Positions 43,264 to 51,733 are shown, numbered from the stretch's first letter. The stretch is DNA of 51,733 nt from Anaerolineales bacterium (GCA_020630175.1 JAHDBW010000009.1:1-51733); one strand, 5' to 3'. Notes: a model not told the origin generated them from the letters alone. Program-made: numbers and translations.

Positions 43264-44079
43264 ATGAGTGCAAACTTCAACTTATCAAATGGCGAACGGA
43301 CGCGTTATGTTTGGAACATTGCGGCGCCAAAAGGCACGGTGTTGCTGGTGCATGGCTATGCTGAGCATGCGGGGCGTTATGGCCATGTGGCGCAGGCGCT
43401 TAACGATGCGGGCTACGATGTGGTTGCCTATGACCAGATTGGCCACGGCACATTAGCCGACCGACTTGGCTATTACGACAATATTTTTGATTTAGTTGAT
43501 GACCTAGCTGAAGTGGTTAGCTTGCTGCAAGCGCAGGTGTCTACGCCGCTGTTTGTGCTGGGACATAGCATGGGCGGGCTAGTGACCTCGCTATTTGTAA
43601 CGCGTAATCAACCGCAGTTGGCTGGCGTTGTGCTTTCAAGTGCTTTGCTTGCGCCAGATGCCGATGTTTCGCCGTTACTAATTAAGTTGTCTGGTGTGAT
43701 CTCAAAGATTGCCCCTAAATTGCCAGCAGTGCAGTTGGATAGCCAGCATATTTCGCGTGATGCGGCGGTTGTGGCTGCATATGATGCTGATCCGTTAGTG
43801 CCACGTGGTGGCGTGCCAGCGCGTGTTGGTAATGAATTTCTACGTGGGATGCGCTATGTTGCGGCGCACGCTAGCAATTTCTCATTGCCAGCTTACTTGT
43901 TCCACGGGCGCGCCGATAAGCTTGCTAACCCTGACGGCTCGCAACAACTGTTTGACACCATGGCCACCACAGATAAAACCTTGAAATACTATCGTGATCT
44001 ATATCACGAAACGCTGAACGAACCAGAACAAGCCCAAGTGCTTACGGATCTTATTGCTTGGTTGGACGCACGCTGTTGA
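43264..44079 (+). CDS. Alpha/beta hydrolase (monoacylglycerol lipase/serine aminopeptidase-like)
   Basis: A 271-residue hydrolase_4 (S33) family protein. VLLVHGYAEHAGRY holds the oxyanion strand, YDQIGHG follows, and the nucleophile elbow is GHSMGG with Ser102. The acid is Asp218 in LFHGRADKL and the base is His248 in LYHETLNE, so the triad is complete. There is no signal peptide, so it is cytoplasmic. Relatives hydrolyse monoacylglycerols or lysophospholipids. The start at 43264 rests on AAGGAG upstream. Its stop overlaps the TTG start of the GH3 gene (TTGA), so the two are co-translated, although their substrates seem unrelated. Confidence 0.88.
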   Translation: MSANFNLSNGERTRYVWNIAAPKGTVLLVHGYAEHAGRYGHVAQALNDAGYDVVAYDQIGHGTLADRLGYYDNIFDLVDDLAEVVSLLQAQVSTPLFVLGHSMGGLVTSLFVTRNQPQLAGVVLSSALLAPDADVSPLLIKLSGVISKIAPKLPAVQLDSQHISRDAAVVAAYDADPLVPRGGVPARVGNEFLRGMRYVAAHASNFSLPAYLFHGRADKLANPDGSQQLFDTMATTDKTLKYYRDLYHETLNEPEQAQVLTDLIAWLDARC

Positions 44080-45434
44080 GTAAGACAATTTCGCGGCGGC
44101 AGTTTCTCAAACTTGCGAGCGCCGCAACGCTAGGCCTACCCTTGCGCCGTTTGGCTCCGCTGTCGGCGGGCATTAGCCCAGCGCAACGGATTGGCCAGCT
44201 ATTTGCGATTGATTTGTATGGCCCGCGCGTGACAGAAGATATGCAGCAACATTTAGCGTATATCCGTCCAGGCGGGTTTTCGTTATTTAAAGGCAATACG
44301 CAAATTCCACGCGCACAGGTTACAAAATTTATTCAAGACCTCAAAGCTGAAGCGGCGCAGCATTCACCGTATGACATGCTGATTATGGTAGATCAAGAAT
44401 CGTCTACCGTTGCCCGCTTGCGGGAAGGGTATACATTGCCCCCTGATTTTGAAAAGTTAGGCCGTGAGTTCGACCCGCTCTTAGCTGACTATACCGATGT
44501 AAGTGCAACGTGGGATATGGCGACACTCGAAGCTGAATACGCCCAGCTTGCGCCACGCATTGCGGGGGATAGTGCGATTCAAGCCTTTGCCGAGTCGGTT
44601 ATGACTTGGGGCGCGCAGGTTGGGCAAGAGCTCAAAGAGACCGGCGTGCAGGCCATTTACGGCCCCGTCTTAGATTTGCAAAATGAGTCTAAGGTTTTGC
44701 AGGCGCGGGCAATTTCTAAAAACCCATTTAGCGTTACACTCATTGCAGCATGGTATGCCGCAGGGATTCGCTCTGCCGGTGTGCAGTGTGTTGCTAAGCA
44801 TGCGCCCGGCTTAGGTGGGGCGGTTAGCAATAATGCAGACCCGCACATCGATGGGGTCACAATTGAGTTGCGCGATGCGGATCTATTTCCGTTCAAAATA
44901 CTCAATCAGCAAGGGCTTGTGGATGCGGTAATGGTGACGCACGTTGCGTTTTACAACCAAGTTACAGAGGGCAGCGCGTTTGTGCCGGCCACGGTTTCTT
45001 ATGGCGCGCTCCGTCTTTTTAGAGAGCGTACTAATTATTTTGGGCCACTGTTTACAGACGGGTTAGGCATGGCCGCGCTGCTAAATTTTGTAGACAATAG
45101 CACTGCAAAAGCATGTGTATTGGGGCTTTTGGCAGGCATGGATATGTTCCTGTCTGACCCAAATATTGGTGATCGCGCCCATTGGGAAGCCTTTACTGCC
45201 ATCGAGCAAGCCGTTGCGCCAGCGCTAGCAGAACGCGCTGACCTAATTCGCTATGGGACGCAATCTGTGCTGAGTAACTCGGCGCGTGGGGCGCTCTATC
45301 AAAAGTTGCTTGCCAGTACGGACCTACTCGCGGATGTGGCGCAGCTCAGTGTGCCGGAACGCAATTATCTGGCCCTCCGCACGCTCAATGCGCAGCGCAA
45401 GATCAATGTGATGCGGCGTGCCGCGCCACTATAA
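44076..45434 (+). CDS. Tat-exported GH3 enzyme, NagZ-like beta-N-acetylhexosaminidase
   Basis: A 452-residue glycoside hydrolase family 3 protein. The N-terminus has a twin-arginine signal, SRRQFLKLASAATLG. In the barrel, MVDQESSTVARLREG, the substrate-binding KHAPGLGG (about 242-249) and FTDGLGMAAL with nucleophile Asp328 are NagZ-like. The acid/base Asp-His dyad of NagZ (D-S-H) appears as D-P-H at about 255-257. The enzyme would remove GlcNAc-type residues outside the membrane, for wall turnover or glycan trimming. The start is TTG 44076, overlapping the hydrolase stop; the TTG at 44058 would lie inside the upstream gene. Confidence 0.82.
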   Translation: MSKTISRRQFLKLASAATLGLPLRRLAPLSAGISPAQRIGQLFAIDLYGPRVTEDMQQHLAYIRPGGFSLFKGNTQIPRAQVTKFIQDLKAEAAQHSPYDMLIMVDQESSTVARLREGYTLPPDFEKLGREFDPLLADYTDVSATWDMATLEAEYAQLAPRIAGDSAIQAFAESVMTWGAQVGQELKETGVQAIYGPVLDLQNESKVLQARAISKNPFSVTLIAAWYAAGIRSAGVQCVAKHAPGLGGAVSNNADPHIDGVTIELRDADLFPFKILNQQGLVDAVMVTHVAFYNQVTEGSAFVPATVSYGALRLFRERTNYFGPLFTDGLGMAALLNFVDNSTAKACVLGLLAGMDMFLSDPNIGDRAHWEAFTAIEQAVAPALAERADLIRYGTQSVLSNSARGALYQKLLASTDLLADVAQLSVPERNYLALRTLNAQRKINVMRRAAPL

Positions 45435-45482
45435 CGCCTCAAACGCGCCGCTCAGGTTGGCTTTTTAATTGCATCACTTTAT

Positions 45483-45510
45483 TTGGCTTCTTGTTGAAAA
45501 ATGATACAAT
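45483..45510 (+). promoter_or_regulatory. Promoter of the lipoprotein/ctaA genes
   Basis: TTGGCT (45483-45488) and TACAAT (45505-45510) are 16 bases apart, and TGA before TACAAT gives an extended -10. The predicted transcript would start about a dozen bases before ATG 45530, a very short leader. A similar TACAAT precedes the lipoprotein gene at 49096. Confidence 0.55.
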
Positions 45511-45529
45511 TTAAACACTTAGTGTATTT

Positions 45530-46270
45530 ATGACACATAAAAAACGATCTCCTCGCGGTGGACTGCATCGCATCATCTTTTGTACGGCGTTGCTCGCACT
45601 TTTATTAGGCGGCGCTACGGCATGCAGTAGCGGTGGTGGCACTTCAGAAATCAATGCCTTTGATACTGCCGTCGCGCTAACCAGCATCGCGCGCTCTCAA
45701 ACGACCTTTGAGATTGCGCCTACAGATGCACCTCCTGCAACAAACACGGTTGCCGCGCCACCAACTGACGTTCCAGTAACGGAAACAGTGTCTATTACGG
45801 TCAAGCCGCCAACGAGCACGCCAACGCCGCCGCAAGCTGCCACAGAAGCCGCTGTAGAAGCGGCTGAAACGGATCTTGCGGAAAGCGTAACGGCAACGTT
45901 GCCGCCGGAACTGATTGATATTCTAGATACGCAATCTGCCCGCAATGAGGTGGATGCGCTCATGTCTTGGTACGACGCTGTGCTGAAAGGCCAGCCCTTT
46001 GACTGTGAAGAACACAATGCCCGTTACGACGCACTAAAACTTTTAGACATTGTGACCGGCAACGGGTCAGGCAATCGCACTGATCGCTATGCTGGTGGGT
46101 TTGCTGACTTGAATGAAGCAATGACCCCACTGTACGACTTTTGCACCACTGCGCTAGAAGCGCAGTCTGCTGAACCTGTGCCGGGCGGCTTAGTTGCCAC
46201 CGCGTTCAAAGCCGCTGAAATCTTAAGTGGCACCCTCGTAGACATCATTAATGAATTTGCCAATCAATAA
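45530..46270 (+). CDS. Lipoprotein of unknown function with Thr/Pro linker
   Basis: A 246-residue protein with a signal sequence and lipobox (GGATAC, Cys32). Residues 60-115 are a Pro/Thr-rich linker (TDAPPATNTVAAPPTD-like). The C-terminal 120 residues are a helical domain with two Cys (FDCEEHNARYDALK and LYDFCTTALEA) that could form a disulphide outside the membrane. I do not recognise the domain. The ctaA start lies inside its last 20 bases, so the two genes are translationally linked, though a functional link is not evident. Confidence 0.72.
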   Translation: MTHKKRSPRGGLHRIIFCTALLALLLGGATACSSGGGTSEINAFDTAVALTSIARSQTTFEIAPTDAPPATNTVAAPPTDVPVTETVSITVKPPTSTPTPPQAATEAAVEAAETDLAESVTATLPPELIDILDTQSARNEVDALMSWYDAVLKGQPFDCEEHNARYDALKLLDIVTGNGSGNRTDRYAGGFADLNEAMTPLYDFCTTALEAQSAEPVPGGLVATAFKAAEILSGTLVDIINEFANQ

Positions 46271-47174
46271 ATCACAACGCCGTTTTCAATCCTATGCTTG
46301 GTTTGTTGTCGGCTATAGCATTCTTGTAATTTTGTGGGGCGCTTGGGTGCGCATTACTGGCTCTGGGGCTGGCTGTGGCAATCACTGGCCGCGCTGTAAC
46401 GGCGTCATCATCCCCAAAGACCCCACCGTCGAGACGATGATCGAATTGTCGCATCGGCTAACAAGTTCGTTTGCTGGCGTGCTGGTGATCATCTTGGTGG
46501 TTTGGGCCTTCCGGGCTTTTGATAAAGGCCACAACGTTCGGCGCTATGCGGTGCTATCGTTGATTTTCATCCTCATTGAGGGCGCAATTGGCGCGTTGCT
46601 AGTCCGCTTAGAACTGGTTGCAGACAATGCCTCAATGTGGCGGGCGGCCGCCATTGCACTGCATCAGGCCAATACGTTTATCTTGTTGGCTGTGATGGCG
46701 CTAACTGCTTACTGGGCCAATGCGCGTGAAAAAATTACGTTACGCGGGGGACGCACCCTGTTGATTATTGGTGGGATTGGCTTGTTGCTGGTTGCTGCCA
46801 CCGGTGCTGTTACTGCGTTAGGCGACACGCTATTTCCGGCCGAGTCGATTTTAGAAGGGATTCGGCAAGACTTTACGCCGGGGATGAATTTCCTTGTGCG
46901 GCTACGCATTATCCATCCAATTATTGCGATTGTTGCTGGCATGATCTTGCTTGTAATTTCTGAGCTGACCGTTTCAGAAACAGACGTTGCGCATGTCCGG
47001 AAAACGGCGCGAACAGTCACCATCATCGTTATCACGCAATGGATTGTTGGCATTATCAACGTGATTTTATTGGCACCCGGTTGGCTACAACTCATTCATC
47101 TCTTGATTGCCGACTTACTGCTGATCTTCTTTGTAATACTCGCCGCAAAAATTGAGCTAACCCAAACTGCATAG
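46251..47174 (+). CDS. ctaA: Haem A synthase CtaA/COX15
   Basis: A 307-residue membrane protein with eight predicted helices. WGAWVRITGSGAGCGNHWPRC holds the Cys42/Cys49 pair of bacterial CtaA, and four His fall in helices as in the family: His68 (IELSHRLTS), His138 (ALHQANTF), His222 (RIIHPIIA) and His283 (LIHLLIAD). It oxidises haem O to haem A for aa3-type cytochrome oxidase, implying aerobic respiration. The start ATG 46251 overlaps the lipoprotein gene by 20 bases. No ctaB or oxidase subunit gene lies in the window. Confidence 0.93.
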   Translation: MNLPINKSQRRFQSYAWFVVGYSILVILWGAWVRITGSGAGCGNHWPRCNGVIIPKDPTVETMIELSHRLTSSFAGVLVIILVVWAFRAFDKGHNVRRYAVLSLIFILIEGAIGALLVRLELVADNASMWRAAAIALHQANTFILLAVMALTAYWANAREKITLRGGRTLLIIGGIGLLLVAATGAVTALGDTLFPAESILEGIRQDFTPGMNFLVRLRIIHPIIAIVAGMILLVISELTVSETDVAHVRKTARTVTIIVITQWIVGIINVILLAPGWLQLIHLLIADLLLIFFVILAAKIELTQTA

Positions 47175-47193
47175 ACGCGTTTCTGTATCTCTT

Positions 47194-48897
47194 ATGAAAA
47201 TAACTGCTATCCAAATCAACCCTATTGTGGGCGACCTAACCAATAACGCTGCCAAAATTTTGGCGGCGGCGCAAACCCAACCAGAAACAGATCTTTATGT
47301 GACATCTGAGTTGGCGTTGTTGGGCTATCCACCGCGTGATTTGTTACTAAGCAATGCCTTTGTTGCCGAAAGCTGGCGCGTTGTGCGTCAATTGGCACAG
47401 CAGTTGGTTGGCTTGCCGCCAATGTTGATTGGGCTGGCTGAGCTGAATGAAGACTTCCCCGGCCGCCCGCTGTATAACGCCGCCGCGTTTTTACAAGATG
47501 GTGAAGTAAAGCACGTGTTCCGTAAAACGCTGCTGCCAACCTATGACATTTTTGACGAGGATCGCTATTTTCAGCCCGCTGAAGGCCTCCAAATTTTAGA
47601 CCTCAACGGCAAGCGCATTGGCGTCTCGATTTGTGAAGATGGCTGGAACGACGCTGAGTTTTGGTATCCACAGCGCTATACACAAGATCCAATTGCAGAC
47701 TTAGCCGCTGCGGGTGTGGAGGTAGTCGTCAACTTATCTGCATCGCCTTTTGAGATTGGCAAGCAGGCCTTGCGTGAGCGGATGCTTGGCTTTTCTGCTA
47801 AGAAATACAACCTGCCGATTGTGTACGTCAATCAGGCGGGCGCGAATGATGAATTAGTGTTTGATGGACGCTCTAGCGTATTCACCGCGCAGGGCGCACT
47901 GATTGCCCGTGCGGCCGGATTTGAGCCAGACGTGCTGACCGTTGACCTAGCGACGAACACAGGCACGATCGCCAACGATGATTTTTCAGTTGAGGCTGAA
48001 ATGTGGCGCGCCTTGGTGCTTGGCACGCGGGATTATGTGCATAAGTCTGGCTTCAAGAAAGCTGTTTTGGGTTTATCAGGCGGCATCGATAGTGCGCTGA
48101 CAGCCGCCATTGCTGCTGAGGCGCTTGGGCCAGAAAATGTCACCGGTTTGCTTATGCCGTCGCCATATTCAAGTGATCACAGCGTAGCAGATGCCCAAAG
48201 CCTAGCTGATAATTTGGGGATGCCGTCTTGGAAGATCCCAATCGCACCCGCGATGGATGCCTTCACAACAATGCTGGAAGCTCCATTTGAAGGACGGGAA
48301 GCCGATGTGACTGAGGAAAATATCCAAGCACGCATTCGCGGCCTAACCTTGATGGCAATGTCTAACAAAACCGGCGCGTTGCTGCTCACTACGGGCAATA
48401 AATCTGAATATGCAGTTGGCTATGCGACGTTATATGGCGATATGAATGGGGCGCTAGCTGTAATTATGGACGTGCTCAAAATGCGCGTGTATGCCTTGTG
48501 TGAGTGGTACAACGCCTATAAAGGCAGCGACATCATTCCGCGCAACACCATCACCAAACCACCGTCTGCTGAGCTACGGCCTGATCAAGTTGATCAAGAC
48601 TCGCTGCCGCCCTATGAAATTTTGGACGAAATTCTAGCTTGGCACATCGAGCGGCACGAATCGCAGGCAGAAATTGTGGCACGTGGCTTTGAAAAAGAAA
48701 CCGTTGCTAGAGTGCTGTGGTTAGTGCGTATCAACGAATTCAAACGCAAGCAAGCGGCACCGGGTATCAAAGTGACGCGCCGTGCATTTGGCACAGGCTG
48801 GCGCATGCCGCTGGTCAAGCGCAATTGGGATACTGGCGTGCAAACGGGTGAAGGCGTCCGTGAGGCCGATCAAAAAGTGTTGGTGTCTGGCGATTAG
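47194..48897 (+). CDS. nadE: Glutamine-dependent NAD(+) synthetase
   Basis: A 567-residue two-domain enzyme. The N-terminal nitrilase-type glutaminase (1-260) has the Glu39-Lys111-Cys147 triad (TSELALLGYPPRD, FRKTLLPTYDIFDE, VSICEDGWND). The C-terminal synthetase has the PPi loop SGGIDS at 295-300 and LLMPSPYSSDHS, LLTTGNKSEYAVGYATLYGD shortened by a few residues of variation, and FGTGWRMPL near the end. It converts nicotinic acid adenine dinucleotide to NAD using ATP and glutamine in the cytoplasm. ATG 47194 starts the conserved MKITAIQINP strand. It is 19 bases after ctaA and followed by a terminator. Confidence 0.95.
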   Translation: MKITAIQINPIVGDLTNNAAKILAAAQTQPETDLYVTSELALLGYPPRDLLLSNAFVAESWRVVRQLAQQLVGLPPMLIGLAELNEDFPGRPLYNAAAFLQDGEVKHVFRKTLLPTYDIFDEDRYFQPAEGLQILDLNGKRIGVSICEDGWNDAEFWYPQRYTQDPIADLAAAGVEVVVNLSASPFEIGKQALRERMLGFSAKKYNLPIVYVNQAGANDELVFDGRSSVFTAQGALIARAAGFEPDVLTVDLATNTGTIANDDFSVEAEMWRALVLGTRDYVHKSGFKKAVLGLSGGIDSALTAAIAAEALGPENVTGLLMPSPYSSDHSVADAQSLADNLGMPSWKIPIAPAMDAFTTMLEAPFEGREADVTEENIQARIRGLTLMAMSNKTGALLLTTGNKSEYAVGYATLYGDMNGALAVIMDVLKMRVYALCEWYNAYKGSDIIPRNTITKPPSAELRPDQVDQDSLPPYEILDEILAWHIERHESQAEIVARGFEKETVARVLWLVRINEFKRKQAAPGIKVTRRAFGTGWRMPLVKRNWDTGVQTGEGVREADQKVLVSGD

Positions 48898-48930
48898 TTA
48901 GCGTCCCTATTTCAATTTCATATTGAATGC

Positions 48931-48960
48931 AAAAGCGTAATCAGAATTGGTTACGCTTTT
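48931..48960 (+). terminator. Intrinsic terminator after nadE
   Basis: AAAAGCGTAA (48931-48940) pairs with TTACGCTTTT (48951-48960), followed by more T residues. The inner bases extend the stem with a few G-T pairs to a four-base loop. It lies 33 bases after the nadE stop. Confidence 0.88.
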
Positions 48961-49054
48961 TTATTTTGGATGATTTCAAAGTACGCCCCCATTATTTTCG
49001 CGCCAAGATTGCCACAACATCTCAACTCTATTCCCCAAAGCACTTAACTTGGCA

Positions 49055-49089
49055 TACAATGCAATCACACCAATAACGTTACTTTGGAG
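49055..49089 (+). promoter_or_regulatory. Candidate -10 and ribosome binding site of the large lipoprotein gene
   Basis: TACAAT at 49055-49060 is a good -10 with no clear -35. GGAG (49086-49089) lies six bases before ATG 49096 and rules out TTG at 49084 as the start. The 198 bases between nadE and this gene hold only the terminator and this region. Confidence 0.45.
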
Positions 49090-49095
49090 ATCCCC

Positions 49096-51732
49096 ATGCG
49101 AAAGATTATTGTAATGAGCCTATGTTGTCTGGCTTTATTGTTAGCGGCTTGTAGCCAAGTCCGCGAAGCTGCTGATCAGGTGTTGACACCAGTTCCAGTG
49201 GAAATGGAGAACGAAGGCGATATCCCGGCCGATATTGCAACGGCTGCTGCTGCGACCATTGCGGCGATGTCAAATGAAGAGCCGAAATCTGCTGACGTTG
49301 TCGTAACCGAAGTCGCTGGTATTGCTGACCCAACTGCCGCGCCAGATGACGCCGACTCTACATTGGATGCAGCCACACCAGAAGCTACCGCGCTTACTGA
49401 ACCTGATGCTGCGCCAGAGATGGAAATTTTCACTGAGAATGACGTAAATAAGATCAGCGCCGATGTTGTGCCGCCTGTTTCTGCTTTCACTCCCGACGCA
49501 GACTATGAATTTGCAGAAGAGGTGCAAGTGGGTGCGTTTATTTTCCGGCACTGGGTAACGAACTATGAAATTTCGCAAGGTATTGTCACGATAGACGGCC
49601 CGGGCCTTGAAGCGTTTCAAGTTGAGAATGCAACGGGGATCACGGTGTATGACGTCCCAGACCTGACTGGGAATGGCTTACCAAACGTTAGCATTGAACG
49701 GTTTACGGGTGGGGCTAGCTGCTGTTTTGGCAACGTTGTTTATGAAGTAACCGATACTGAGCTCGTCAAAATTCTGAATTTGGAACCTAATAAAACCGGG
49801 GCGCAATTTGAAGACATCAACGATGACGGCATTGCCGAAGCGCTAACGACGGATAACATTTTTGCCTACCGTTACTGCGGTGGTGCAACTTCACCTTACC
49901 CGCTAGTGGTCTTGAGCTACGATGCGGACACGCAAGCCTATACGCCCGCGTCTATTGACTATCCTGATGCCTACATTGACTCAATTGCATTTGGGCAGGC
50001 CCAAGCGTCAACAGTTGAACCGGGCGACCTTGGTGAATTAGACGATACAAATAAATGTCCGGTTTTATATTACGTGTTGCCACTGCTGTACTCGGGTCAA
50101 ACTGATTTAGCTTGGACTGCATTTGACGAGTATTACGAAGGTGATGACGCAGAAGCATTCCGTTGGGAAATTGAAGACTCATTACAAGCCAGCAAGCTTT
50201 ACGTTGGCGACTATCAGTCAATCAACCCAGATTATGAATTAGGCTCTGCGTTAGATCCCTCAGTTGCGTATGAGCTGACTGAAACGCTAGATTACGGACG
50301 CTTTGTGTTTGAATACTTCACGTATCCGGACAGCGATTTGCCAGGGGGCGATTATGTTCGCATCATGGCCGATGGCGAGCGCTTTGAAGTGATCGATTAT
50401 GTAATCGGCTTCAATGACCTAACTGATACAGATCTCACCAATGACGGAACGCCAGAAGTTGTGATTGAGCGCTTCACGGGTGGGGCGCATTGCTGTTCTG
50501 GCACGGAAGTGTACAGTGTTGGCGAGCGGCTAGAAAACGTATTGTCACGCACACCATCTGAATGTGGTGGGGCCTTCAACGATCTAGATGACGACGGAAC
50601 GTATGAATTCATCACCTGTGACGATGTGTTTGCGTATGCGTATTGCCCGTATGTGGGGTCACCATTCCCGCAAGTTGTGATGACATTTGATCCAGAAATT
50701 GGCTATACACCAGCCAGCCCAACGTTCCCTGACGTGTACGCAGAAACGATTGTGCGCAATCGCGAAGCGGCCGAGATCAGTGATCCGGGTGCTTACGGTG
50801 AGTTTGATGGTAGTAATAAATGTTCTGTATTGCCAGTGGTCTTAGACCATCTCTATGCGGGACAACAAGACCTTGCTTGGTCAGAATTTGAGCGCCTGTA
50901 CACCGCAGATGATGCGCCAAACTTCCGTGAAGAAATCCAACGCATTGTGGGCAACAGCTTACTGTATGTTGCGCCACCGCAAGACGCCGTGTTGCCCGGT
51001 GAGGCGGCAGACGCAATCTTTGCCGTAGTTGGCGTTGCCGCAGATGATGTGCTCAACATGCGTGCTGGCGCGGGCGTTGAGTATGATATCGTCGCGACTA
51101 TCGGCCCCGATGGGCAGGCCATTCGCTTATTGCCAACGCCACTTGATCCCAATGCCCCAGACTGGGTGCCGGTGGTCTATGGCACTGATGAAGGGTGGGT
51201 GAACTCGGCCTTCTTAGCAGAACAGCGCGGCTTTATTGATCGAACGATTGACGTGAAAGCTGATGCAATTATTCAGGCAATCCGTGACCGTGACATTAGC
51301 GTGATTGCGGCAGAGGCACACCCTGAAAAAAGCCTGCTTGTTTCTGCGGATGGTTTCATTGATGAAACGGACCCGCAATTCTCGATTGACTTTATTCCGG
51401 GGCTGCTGGATGACACAACCGAGTACACATGGGGGCTGGGGTTTGGAGAAGATGGCGAGATCAACTATACGTTTAGCGACTATTTGACTGAAATCGCTTA
51501 CACCGCCGACCTGGCACAGCCAGACTTGATTGGCTTCCGGGAGCGGGTTTCTAGCGGTAATACCATTGATAATGCCGCGCAGGTGTTTCCAGATGGGGTA
51601 GTCGTGGAATATTATTACGCTGGCACAGATGAGTTCGGCTATTTAGACTGGCGCAGTTTACGTTTGATCTTTGAACCAATCGACAATGATTGGAAGCTCG
51701 TTGCAATTGTTAGCGATGCTTGGACACCGTAA
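49096..51732 (+). CDS. Large lipoprotein with duplicated FTGGAxCC module, SH3-like domain and C-terminal domain
   Basis: An 878-residue lipoprotein: short basic start, hydrophobic core and lipobox LLAAC (Cys19). A linker rich in Ala/Thr/Asp follows. Two homologous modules lie at about 135-368 and 391-628; each has an N-D-G or D-D-D-G calcium-like loop (DINDDGIAEALTT, DLDDDGTYEFITC), the signature ERFTGGA(S/H)CC, and a shared Y-x-Y-C segment. Residues 641-710 form an SH3-like domain (VLNMRAGAGVEYDIV, DEGWVNSAFL). The last 160 residues are an unrecognised beta-rich domain. The gene ends with TAA at 51730. It is probably membrane-anchored, outside, and binding; no enzymatic motif is visible. Confidence 0.8.
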   Translation: MRKIIVMSLCCLALLLAACSQVREAADQVLTPVPVEMENEGDIPADIATAAAATIAAMSNEEPKSADVVVTEVAGIADPTAAPDDADSTLDAATPEATALTEPDAAPEMEIFTENDVNKISADVVPPVSAFTPDADYEFAEEVQVGAFIFRHWVTNYEISQGIVTIDGPGLEAFQVENATGITVYDVPDLTGNGLPNVSIERFTGGASCCFGNVVYEVTDTELVKILNLEPNKTGAQFEDINDDGIAEALTTDNIFAYRYCGGATSPYPLVVLSYDADTQAYTPASIDYPDAYIDSIAFGQAQASTVEPGDLGELDDTNKCPVLYYVLPLLYSGQTDLAWTAFDEYYEGDDAEAFRWEIEDSLQASKLYVGDYQSINPDYELGSALDPSVAYELTETLDYGRFVFEYFTYPDSDLPGGDYVRIMADGERFEVIDYVIGFNDLTDTDLTNDGTPEVVIERFTGGAHCCSGTEVYSVGERLENVLSRTPSECGGAFNDLDDDGTYEFITCDDVFAYAYCPYVGSPFPQVVMTFDPEIGYTPASPTFPDVYAETIVRNREAAEISDPGAYGEFDGSNKCSVLPVVLDHLYAGQQDLAWSEFERLYTADDAPNFREEIQRIVGNSLLYVAPPQDAVLPGEAADAIFAVVGVAADDVLNMRAGAGVEYDIVATIGPDGQAIRLLPTPLDPNAPDWVPVVYGTDEGWVNSAFLAEQRGFIDRTIDVKADAIIQAIRDRDISVIAAEAHPEKSLLVSADGFIDETDPQFSIDFIPGLLDDTTEYTWGLGFGEDGEINYTFSDYLTEIAYTADLAQPDLIGFRERVSSGNTIDNAAQVFPDGVVVEYYYAGTDEFGYLDWRSLRLIFEPIDNDWKLVAIVSDAWTP
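49498..50979 (+). repeat. Internal tandem duplication within the large lipoprotein gene
   Basis: The segments 49498-50199 and 50266-50979 code for two copies of a roughly 235-residue module that keep the same motif order: ERFTGGAxCC, an acidic N/D-rich loop, FAYxYC, YTPAS, NKCxVL and LAWxxF. The copies differ at many positions, so the duplication is old. Confidence 0.75.
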
Positions 51733-51733
51733 G

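Noticed and set aside
45435-45482. Possible terminator after the GH3 gene (GCC..GGC then TTTTT)
   Set aside because: Only about 3 bp of stem can be formed, so the T-run alone does not support it.
1-51733. tRNA, rRNA, insertion sequences, prophage or toxin-antitoxin genes
   Set aside because: None could be recognised on either strand.

Overview
The window looks like a chromosomal segment of a Chloroflexota bacterium (Anaerolineae/Ardenticatenia-like). This is inferred from gene style, not from a marker gene. The pointers are lipoproteins with long Thr/Pro linkers, a LysM lipoprotein, a LuxR-type HTH joined through one membrane helix to a propeller-like domain, lipoproteins with repeat and SH3-like modules, a CtaA haem A synthase (aerobic respiration), and frequent TTG/GTG starts. 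No rRNA, tRNA, CRISPR array, transposase or phage gene was found, and no gene-free stretch exceeds about 250 bases.

Region 1 (1-30944, all minus strand) is a large polysaccharide locus, read from about 30.9 kb down to 1. It opens with a tightly coupled five-gene module: Fe(II)/2OG oxygenase, ATP-grasp ligase, amidohydrolase, GtrB-like GT2 and a second Fe(II)/2OG oxygenase. Next come a GT-C glycosyltransferase, an RffA/WecE-type sugar aminotransferase, several GT1/GT2/GT4 glycosyltransferases, a Wzx-type flippase, a hexapeptide acyltransferase and another multi-TM protein. These are followed by an AsnB-like amidotransferase with a GT4, a heparinase II/III-like protein, a fused MDR/Gfo oxidoreductase, a polyprenyl-P-sugar module (GT2, DUF2304, GT-C), a second GT4 with AsnB pair, a UDP-hexose 4-epimerase, a further GT4 and a WecA/TagO-like initiating transferase cut by the window edge. 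The logic is lipid-linked glycan assembly: initiation on undecaprenyl phosphate, sugar addition in the cytoplasm, flipping by Wzx, and lumenal decoration by GT-C enzymes using polyprenyl-P-sugars. No clear Wzy polymerase, ligase or Wzz/Wzc is present.

Region 2 (about 31.1-37.1 kb) holds surface and regulatory genes: the membrane-tethered LuxR/Kelch-like regulator transcribed away from the cluster, a secreted four-repeat protein with codon use unlike its neighbours, a small lipoprotein, a TylF-type O-methyltransferase and a triple-LysM lipoprotein preceded by a sharp inverted repeat. Strong intrinsic terminators separate these units.

Region 3 (37.3-43.2 kb, minus) is a second, smaller glycan operon: three glycosyltransferases, a polysaccharide pyruvyl transferase and a second flippase.

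Region 4 (43.2-51.7 kb, plus) contains a monoacylglycerol-lipase-like hydrolase, a Tat-exported NagZ-like GH3 enzyme, a lipoprotein, CtaA, glutamine-dependent NAD synthetase and a large lipoprotein with an internal duplication.

The best candidate for something undescribed is the five-gene oxygenase/ATP-grasp/amidohydrolase/GT2 module at 26475-30944. It may build and hydroxylate an unusual acyl or aminoacyl substituent for the glycan. That function is inference from gene content and has no direct support in the sequence.
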